A stretch of 64,000 nucleotides of DNA, taken from Byssothecium circinans. Lineage: Eukaryota > Ascomycota > Dothideomycetes > Pleosporales > Massarinaceae. The stretch spans positions 160,018 to 224,017 of the forward strand of contig ML976978.1 in NCBI GenBank assembly GCA_010015675.1. The letters run 5' to 3'. Position numbers and translations under genes: made by a program. Positions 56,863 through 64,000 of this stretch are shown in pieces; the stretch's first letter is position 1, and the number at the start of each line of letters is the position of its first letter. Below the pieces are notes generated by a model. It was not told the origin of the DNA. It made no database searches and worked only from the letters and a program-made list of their open reading frames with translations.

Positions 56863-57383
56863 ATCCTTCCTAGAGGGCTAGAAGGCGGGCATGTTAAATA
56901 GACGTAATGCATAATGCTGCTATATTGTTACGTGTTTTTATTCCTATTTTGGCTGAATACATGACTAATGCTGAGGCTCGCAAGCGTTCATAATAACACG
57001 CAGTACATTTCCAACGCGCCAGTCTCCTATGCAACAGGACGTGCATTTTCTTGTTCTATAATCGCTTTCCCTATATTTCGTAGATTCCGCTTACGTGTAA
57101 ATCCTAAAGTCTTCCGTTTACTGTCTTAGTTTCCCATCACTTCTTTCAGAACTGTGGCTGGGACCTGAATCGTACCCTATCTTGTGCGCACTACCCTCAG
57201 TGAAAATGTCTCTCTACTTTCATCTTCAGCGCCAACTTGGAAAGAATAGGTATAATTGCGTGTTTCAAACTTCTAATACCTTTACTTACTTGAATTAAAC
57301 ATCTCAGCATGCATTCTCTAAATTGCTTCACGTGCAACATGTGCCAGGAACGGAATCCCTACCTAGAAATCATTCCATAGCTT
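56863..57383. other. AT-rich intergenic region
   Basis: No coding sequence recognised downstream of the aminopeptidase gene. Confidence 0.45.
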
Positions 57384-57507
57384 CACTGCCAAATTCCCCC
57401 ACCAGAGTACTCTACAGGTACCGCCACGCCTCCCTCCTCAATCTCACTAACCTCTTCCATTTCTGTTCTTTCCGCATCATTCTCTAAGATCCTCACCCTC
57501 ACGCGCT
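57384..57507 (-). pseudogene. orphan 3' end of a coding gene
   Basis: The minus-strand frame from about 57507 to the TGA at 57384 reads like a genuine C-terminus: RVRVRILENDAERTEM, EEVSEIEEGGVAVPVEYSGG, GIWQ. Codon use is gene-like and contrasts with the surrounding AT-rich DNA. Upstream of 57507 the frame runs into repeat sequence with stops. It is probably what remains of a gene cut by repeat insertion or deletion. The family cannot be determined from ~39 residues. Confidence 0.4.
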
Positions 57508-57574
57508 GCTACACCCAGCTAACTTTCACATATAAAATATTTAAATATCTAGTTCCTAAAGCTATAGATTACCC

Positions 57575-57910
57575 GTTAACCTATTTTTGTCTTCTGTATA
57601 GATTTCTTAGTAGGGGCTTGCTCGCTTCAGCCGTGACCAAACCCTGACGGCGTCAGGGTTTTGACTTTGGCTTTTTTTCCAAACCCCCTCCAAGTCAGAA
57701 CTTGAAAATTTGAATGTTATTAGTAAATCTACCTTCGCTCTTATAATATACTCTTATACTCCTCTTAGCTAACTTTAGTATGTATGCAAAATCTCTAGAG
57801 TCTACTTTTTCTTCCGTGTGGATTTTTGTTGTGGAGGTTGCTCGCTTCAGCTGACCAAACCCTGACGGCGTCAGGGTTTTGTTTTTTTTCGGACCCACCT
57901 CTTACGTCCA
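57575..57910. repeat. two direct repeats, each carrying a 23 bp palindrome
   Basis: Two copies (about 57585-57690 and 57805-57905) share GCTCGCTTCAG, GACCAAACCCTGACGGCG and TCAGGGTTTTG, with a similar T-rich stretch on both sides. Each has an 11 bp inverted repeat, AAACCCTGACG and CGTCAGGGTTT around one G, at 57639-57661 and 57857-57879. The copies are 218 bp apart in the same orientation. They may be solo ends or tandem copies of a small element. Confidence 0.7.
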
Positions 57911-57946
57911 GCCTCTCAACGCAATTTCTCTGATCCGCATCAAGCC

Positions 57947-58240
57947 AGAGTTGCGGCCATCGCGAGTTGGATGGAGGGCCATGAGGGCCAAGTTTATAGC
58001 AGTTATTACTAATATCTAGCTTCACACGGGTTAAATTCTCTAGGCGTGTGCTTTTCACATGCTCGCTCAGTTAAAGTCGCACTGCATAAATTTAAGCCTT
58101 ACTGTTTCTCTCACCTACCTTCCTTTATCATCTACACCTCGCATACTCTTCTTATGGTTTCCCCTTTCAGTGTGGATAACAATCCTTCGGCTATCCCCAT
58201 CCCTGGGGTCCGCATCAAGCATATCCGGAACCCCATCTCT
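57947..58240 (+). repeat. dispersed repeat R1, copy at 58 kb
   Basis: Starts AGAGTTGCGGCCATCGCGAG and matches the left part of the 1668-4340 insertion through AGCAGTTATTACTAATATC, AATTTAAGCC, the CTTCCTTTATCATCTACACC stretch and CCCCATCCCTG. It is the least mutated of the three copies: it keeps G and C where the others have A and T. Sequence up to about 58560 may belong to it, including minus-strand short frames (DLKGQIKLMAAETKDLKERD) that look like decayed coding sequence. Confidence 0.75.
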
Positions 58241-60930
58241 CTCCTTCAAATCCTTTGTCTCCGCAGCCATCAACTTAATCTGGCCTTTCAAATCCATCTA
58301 CAATGCCTCGATTATGGTACAGAGCTCAGTCTCCACACTACGGATGCTTTCGCAGCATGAGCAGGCGTGGGAACAGTCCCGCGGTTTCTGGTTCATCCTT
58401 AGAAGATAGGCCCAAGTTGTGGTGGGTAATGTAGAGGTAGTGCATGCTGCGGTGTGATATGAGTCTATGGTAGAGGGTGAGTGCCTTAGTCTGGGTGAGG
58501 CGATACGGTTGGTGTCGATAGAATGTTGCAGGGAGGTGTTACGTGTGGACCTCATGAGAGTGAATTGAGATCGAAGATTCAGATGAGCGCAAGAGGAAGC
58601 TGGAGTCAGATTTTTTTAGGATACTTGAGGTTTGGTTTGCTGATAGTGTAGGTGCTTTGCTTTGCTAGAATTATTGTATGTCAATTTCCAATTGGTGCTT
58701 TAGGTCTTAATTATTAGCACTCCTGCCATTATCCTACCGCGCGTACGGTTTACCCCATTCTCCATTCTTTGAGGCCCTACAGAGGGGCCGAGTTGGGCTC
58801 TTGAAGAGAATTTGTAATAGTAATGTATATAGTCTCATTGGAACGTACGGTATCGATCTATGACGGGTGACTGACCTCGCCTAGGCGGAGTGGCATCAAA
58901 TTCAGTGACCAGTGGCTGGGACCTCATGAAGACCCGTGAATGGGGTGACTGAGCGCCTAATCGTGGAACGAGTTCAGATTCTGGCGACAAGGTACCTCGG
59001 AGTCGCTCCCGCTGACCGGATCCACGTGTTAGAGAAGGACTGTCTGATGCTCGCTGTATGCCAATTAGATCTTTACCTTCCCGCACGTCCTAGTTAGAGT
59101 ACGGGCTAGGAACCCTTACGGGTATGTTGCTGTCCAACATAATCCACCAACGCTGCCAATAGTCTATCATTGCCCAGCCACAAGCCCCTGGTGGGTGTGC
59201 GGTAGGATCGGTGTCATCGTCGGTGGCATGAAGGTTCGCTGCAATTTGGCTCTGAGTTCATGTCGGCCCAGGAACTTAGAGAATCATAGTTCCAATCCCA
59301 ATAGGTAGATCGTGTCGGGTGCGGTCCAGACAGTAACGGCCCAGCGGGGAGACTTGAAAATGCTGAGAATGTAAACGAGCTGGTAACGCCGTAAGTTTGT
59401 GCGCTTGGCTTCAAGAAAAAGCTCTTACATTCGTGCCGGCGAGCAATTGCAAGATCTAAAGAAGTGCAAAGTCTAACCAATGGTCTTGATAGTCCCTCGT
59501 GTGTGGCAACGTAGTTGCAGCCAAACCACCTGCAAACGAAGCGACACAGAAAATATTAAAGCACATGGCTAAGGCTATCACTAGGCGGCTGTACACCGCT
59601 CGTAATTTGAAGTCTTAGTATAGGAGGGCAATTTTCGGCAGCAGCTCGCCTAAGCAGCAGATAGCGAAAGCAATAAGGATGGGTTCCATATCGGAGAGTG
59701 CCGTATGGAGGAGAAGGAGACGGTGCATCTCGTTGGAAGCACTCCTCCTTATACACCTCGCACGGATTGTCTGGCCATGACAGAGGCGCCGCATGAATGA
59801 AGCCGCGGCGATGCATCGGCGGAATGATCCATGATTCCTTGTCCAGGCTGTACATCAATGGTGGCACACGGGAAAGACAGGCGCCCGGCAGGACACCTAT
59901 CCTGGAGACAACTTCTTGTCCGAACGGAGTCCCCTGAGGATGTGGGTACCTTGAGTGGCTATGAGCCTTCCGAACGCCCGCGTTCCATCCAGCCCGGTGT
60001 ATCGAGTGCTATACATGCCACAGGGCTACAGATGGATTTGACTGCGTCCACCAGTTAGCAGCCGTGCATGGCTGGTTGCTTTGCTCTCGGGCATGCCGCA
60101 TGAATTTCTCCTGGGCAGGTGTTAGGGGCGTAGGAAACAGCTATGTATTTATCGTGAGTGAGTTAGCCTTGCGGATCGTATGGATGGACTCCTGAAGCAG
60201 CTTCGTGGTTACTATATTTATTTAAAGAACGACACCGTCTGCCTGCTAGACAGGGGCTATATAGAGGTGTCTTTAGCCATGCTTGCCTATACCCCCCACC
60301 GCTAAAGTAAGATGTTAGGTTCGGCAAGCTCCAGATATCAAGAAGGCAGGACCAATCGCTCAAGGTGCATGATGTTCCGAGGGACTAGCTGCGGCATAGC
60401 AATATCAGGACACTAAGTAAATGGCGGCATGGACGGCAGGAGGGGCGTAGCCTGAGCTAATCCCTCTGACCGCATGAATTGCTGAAAGTCTGCCTGCGGT
60501 TTGATGGCTTAGGAGCTCTAAAAAAGTGCCGCCATTTAAGGGAAGGGATATTCTAGACTAGTCCTTCAGATTGCACGAAGACCCACAATTCTGCCTGTAG
60601 GGCAATCTCTTAAGATATCAAAAAGGGGTACTTCCTCCACTAATATATGGCCGTCGTTTAAGACACACCGGGGTGTCCATTGCAAGCCATAGCGGCAACG
60701 CGGGCTGAGTGCTTAATAACGCGTTGCGAGAAAGTCTGATAGACGGTAGATCGTCGACGAGACCTAGGTCTCCTTGCATCGTGGTCATGCAACTGCTATA
60801 TTAAACTCGAATCCCATAGTAGCCACTGGTACAGTCTCAAGACCCTAGCTTTGAGGCATGAACGAGGCATTCCTGGATCTACTTCTGGTGAGGCGTCAAT
60901 ATTATCCTAAGCTTCTATACCTCCTCTTTT
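58241..60930. other. 2.7 kb gene-poor region
   Basis: Many short frames, none supported. A minus-strand frame at 59556-59867 (WIIPPMHRRGFIHAAPLSWP) has some protein-like character, but no family or exon structure could be seen. Likely degraded sequence. Confidence 0.4.
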
Positions 60931-61503
60931 ATGACCAGCACACCATCTTCCTTGCATATATCATTTTGGTGGGGAACCGACAATTCCTTTGCCAACATGA
61001 AACCGACGTGGAATTCCGTAGACTGGAGCATGGAGGTGTTGACCCTCAAGGCCCAGATAAGAGCCATTAGACAATGTCGGAAGCGTCGCCGTGTCCGTTC
61101 TAAGTTTCCAAGTATTGGCCAACAGGTTAAAGCTCAAAGAACGCATTCTTCCCGCTAGCCAAGAAACAATCTGGACCTTAAGAATCTAAAGCGGGGACAT
61201 ACAATGACACGAAAACGTCTGAGAAGGGCGCAAGCTCCTAGTCCTGATAAACTCCCGCCAACTAATGATGTTGCATCTAAAAGAAGAGTCGGCACCCCTG
61301 AGGCTGGGAGTCAATCCACAGCTTTAGAACCTTTTGGGCCGGGTAGTGGAAGCCAGGCCGATGGAGAAGGGGTGAGGACTACTGAAAGCCGGAGCCTGAA
61401 AATGCAGCAAGGATCTCCTCAACCTTCCAAGGCATCTCTGCAAAAAGCGTCCAGAACGAAGCCTGAAGCGATAGCCGACGTCGGGAGAACCAGTGCCGCC
61501 TAG
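60931..61503 (+). pseudogene. decayed ORF with in-frame TAG
   Basis: The frame is open from 60931 to 61503 except for a TAG at 61156-61158. Before the stop it reads SFANMKPTWNSVDWSMEVLT and then a basic stretch (RAIRQCRKRRRVRSKFPS). After it come TMTRKRLRRAQAPSPDKLPP and a disordered Ser/Gly tail. The continuity across the stop and basic composition suggest a former nuclear protein gene, but no domain is recognised and chance cannot be excluded. Confidence 0.35.
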
Positions 61504-62007
61504 GCGCCTCGCGATTAAGAGCATTCGCCCGCGGAAGTCGTCCCGCCTATCAAAGCTGCCGAAGCCCTTTTGTTGGACAGTAGAGACCTGAGAGTATATA
61601 ATAAGAAAGTAATAAATTATATATAGAGTAGTAAAGCTTAGGAGAAGTAACTATATAGGCAGGAGCTAATGCTAGGCTAGAATAGTACTAAACTATTTAG
61701 AATAGTTAAGTACTATTTAGTCTAATACATCCTCTTAGTAAAGTAGGAAGCTAATATGCTAGATATACACCCCTATATAGGCACTCCTACTCCCTTAATA
61801 TATATAGAATAAATAAGTAAAGAGAGAATAGAGTAGAAAATAAGTATAAGATAACCTTAGTAAATATACTAAACCTAGTAAGAAAAAAGTATAAAAAAGA
61901 AGCTTTTAAAGCTAAGTAGATACTTATAAAGCTATCAGGTAAATAGATAAAAAAAATAGTTTTAGTAATTACTTTAAACCTATAGATAAGAAAAATAATA
62001 AAGTATA
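61504..62007. other. very AT-rich region next to the Pogo copy
   Basis: TA-dinucleotide-rich sequence without open frames, typical of a RIP-affected zone. Confidence 0.6.
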
Positions 62008-63849
62008 ACGTAAAGTACTACTAAGATAGCTATACTACTAAGACGGCTACTTTTCCTTAGCAATACTAACTTACTTAACTGCATCATCATTATTATCCGT
62101 ATTACTATCTAAAAATATATACTAAGTACTAGCCTCTAACTTAGAAGAACCCTCTTTATTAGCTTAATAAGTTCTTATATTATGCCTAGTCTTACCGCAG
62201 TTACTACAACGCTAAATACCTAGTTGTTATAGTTATCACACCTCGCCCTTACCCTCTACCTTCGCCCTTTTATAGTTCTAAACTATTCTTAATAGTTTAG
62301 AACTAACCTAGTCTACTATAGAACTAAACTCTATAGTACTACCCTTCTAAAGATACTTGCGTTTACGTATTTTATATTTAGTTACTACCACAAGTTACTG
62401 TTCAAGCTCTTTAATGCACGACTTTATAAGCGTAGTATTATGCAGCACTAACTTAGTACCTTTAATAAGCTATAAAAGCCTATCCTGCACTATTTATAGT
62501 AACTAAGTAATAGAATTATATACAAACTTTAACTATAAGCTAAATTCACGTGTATTACTTAGAGTCTATAATAGCTATAGCGTCTCTAGTAGTAGGGGTC
62601 CTAGTAGAGTACATATACGTATATTAAGGTAATTAAGTACTACCTACGCGTTTAGAGCGACTAGCCTTATTACCTTAAAGGCCTTTTAATAGTTTTAAAC
62701 TATAAACACGCTTAAAAACGCGTCTTTAAAGGCTAGTAGGAACACTTCCTTATTAATATAAAAAACGCGCTATTGCGCTAAACCCTAAATAATCTTAAAG
62801 TACTTACGCTTAAGCGGCAAGAATAACACTATATTAAGTGGCTAGAGGATATGTGACAAGTATAGTAGTATATAAAGTATAAGGATCTTATTATCTTAAT
62901 AATAATCCTTAAAATCTTAATTTAGGTAGCTTTTATAGCTATCTAAAATTAGCAACCAATAGACGCTAATAGTTCTTGCTTTTATATACACGTTAAAGTG
63001 CTTTAACTACACGAGACTAAGCTTATTATTTATCTATCTATTGTCTAAGACTAAGAGCTTCTAATTATGTAGTATATTAGCTTCCTAATACTATAAAGAG
63101 ATATAGATGTGTCCTTTATATATAATAAATAGTAGGGTGAATGTACTATTTGAATATATACTCTAGATCTCTATTACCTACTCTTTATCGCCTAGCTAAA
63201 CTGTTATAGGCCTTTCTTACTTCTCTAAGCTAGTAACTACTTTTATAGAGCTAATAATACCTATCTAAAAGCTAGTCTTATTAAAGTTATATATATTATT
63301 ATTATGTATACTATACTTTGCTTTAGTATCCTATATAAGCTTAAACTACGCGCTAACTACCTTAGGATCTTTTTATAGTGCCCTCTAATAGTCCTTTAAA
63401 TAGTTCTAAACTATTTATAACTATTTTAAATAGTTTATAAACTATTCTACTTAGTTAAGGCCTACTAGCTTACTACCTTACTCGCGTAGTAGTTTATTCG
63501 CTATATCCGATACTTTACCTAACGTAGGCGCAAATCCTCGCGAATTAAGGCTAAGGATATATTTAAGAAGCATGTCTTTTTTAGTTAAGGATAGTTTTAA
63601 ATAGTTTAGTACTATTATTAGGTAAAAGGTAATTCTATTAAGGCGGTTAGAGAGGCTCTAATAGGGGACGTTAAAAGCTACTGCAGCGCGTTAGAGGCTT
63701 GTAAATTAGCCTAAATAGTAAGCTTGAAGGGTAAGCTCAATCCTGCCCTCTTATTAAACAAGTATCGCGTTTGGTTATTAAGGCATTTTATGATAAGTAT
63801 AGTGTTAGTATTGCTAAGGAAAAGTAGCTATCTTAGTAGTACTTTACGT
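62008..63849 (-). mobile_element. Fot1/Pogo transposon, copy 2 (heavily RIPped)
   Basis: 1842 bp between TA dinucleotides (62006-62007 and 63850-63851), with ends ACGTAAAGTACTACTAAG and ...CTTAGTAGTACTTTACGT. It is collinear with the copy at 1964-3831 over its whole length; for example, both contain GCGTCTTTAAAGGCTAGTAGGAAC. Nearly every difference converts C to T or G to A relative to that copy, removing CpA/TpG and leaving TpA. No transposase frame survives on either strand. Confidence 0.9.
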
Positions 63850-63882
63850 TATCTAATTAAGAGTAGTATAGTATAGTATATA

Positions 63883-64000
63883 ACGTAAAGCACCACTGAA
63901 CCACCTACCCCACCAAACCGCCTAAAATTGCCAAGCAAAGGTAATACCTTAATAACAAAGCCAAACCTTAATATTTTCTTTTGAAATTTTAAACATAGAT
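63883..64000. mobile_element. start of a third Pogo-like element, cut by window end
   Basis: Starts with the same terminus, ACGTAAAGCACCACTGAACC, after a TA at 63881-63882, only 31 bp past the end of copy 2. After about 45 bp it no longer follows the other copies (CCTAAAATTGCCAAGCAAAG), so it is a related but distinct element or a deleted derivative. It is much less mutated than its neighbour. Confidence 0.7.

Noticed and set aside
25531..61158. Idea that TAG is read as an amino acid in this genome
   Set aside because: The GH28, BIM1-like, M28 and coiled-coil (32527-34133) genes end in TAG exactly where homologous proteins should end, so TAG is a normal stop; the lone in-frame TAGs fit nonsense or RIP changes.

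Overview
The window looks like a chromosome segment of a filamentous ascomycete (Pezizomycotina; Dothideomycetes, perhaps Pleosporales, is my best inference). Evidence: short introns of about 45-110 bp with GTRNGT donors, CTAAC/CTAAT branch sites and YAG acceptors; fungal-only families (Urn1-type splicing factor, BIM1-like copper protein, fungal rhodopsin-like membrane protein, short fungal bZIP); secreted pectinases; and AT-rich repeats carrying C-to-T/G-to-A decay typical of repeat-induced point mutation (RIP).

Layout. 0.4-4.7 kb: a drug-type MFS transporter gene split by a 2.67 kb insertion that itself contains a RIP-damaged Fot1/Pogo transposon. 5.4-9.1 kb: a broken fungal rhodopsin-like gene and an intact cytochrome P450. 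9.6-10.0 kb: an assembly gap flanked by a 168 bp duplicated, low-quality contig end. 10.3-11.2 kb: a single-pass cell-surface protein with probable frame errors. 12.8-15.7 kb: housekeeping block of a WW/FF splicing factor and the proteasome alpha-3 subunit sharing a 213 bp divergent promoter. 16-19 kb: two unrecognised genes. 19.4-22.8 kb: a divergent pectin-degrading pair, a GH28 glycosidase and a CE8 pectin methylesterase. 23.5-30.9 kb: three large nuclear-looking proteins of unknown function, plus an array of six hairpin-forming repeats after the largest gene. 32.5-36 kb: a conserved coiled-coil protein and a secreted GPI-anchored BIM1/X325-like copper protein.

38-47 kb is the most unusual part. 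The minus strand holds the remains of a bacterial-type Tc (toxin complex) A subunit gene, about 6 kb and broken into at least eight reading-frame blocks. Diverging from it on the plus strand is a TcC-like RHS-core fragment. This appears to be a horizontally acquired, now decayed insecticidal-type toxin-complex locus in a fungal genome. It abuts a broken Cys-rich fungal gene and copies of a dispersed repeat.

47.5-57 kb: a multi-pass membrane protein, a bZIP lacking its zipper, a repeat protein with a CAG-to-TAG nonsense change, a flavin/FNR two-domain oxidoreductase, and a secreted M28 aminopeptidase with a PA domain. 57.4-64 kb is repeat-rich and gene-poor: an orphan gene 3' end, palindrome-bearing direct repeats, a second copy of the 1.7-kb-region repeat, a decayed ORF, a heavily RIPped Pogo copy, and the start of a third related element at the window edge.

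Functional reading: the intact genes point to a plant-associated saprotroph or pathogen lifestyle (pectin depolymerisation plus de-esterification, secreted aminopeptidase, copper-binding surface protein, P450). The Tc, rhodopsin-like, MFS and several unknown genes are in decay in the repeat-rich sectors.
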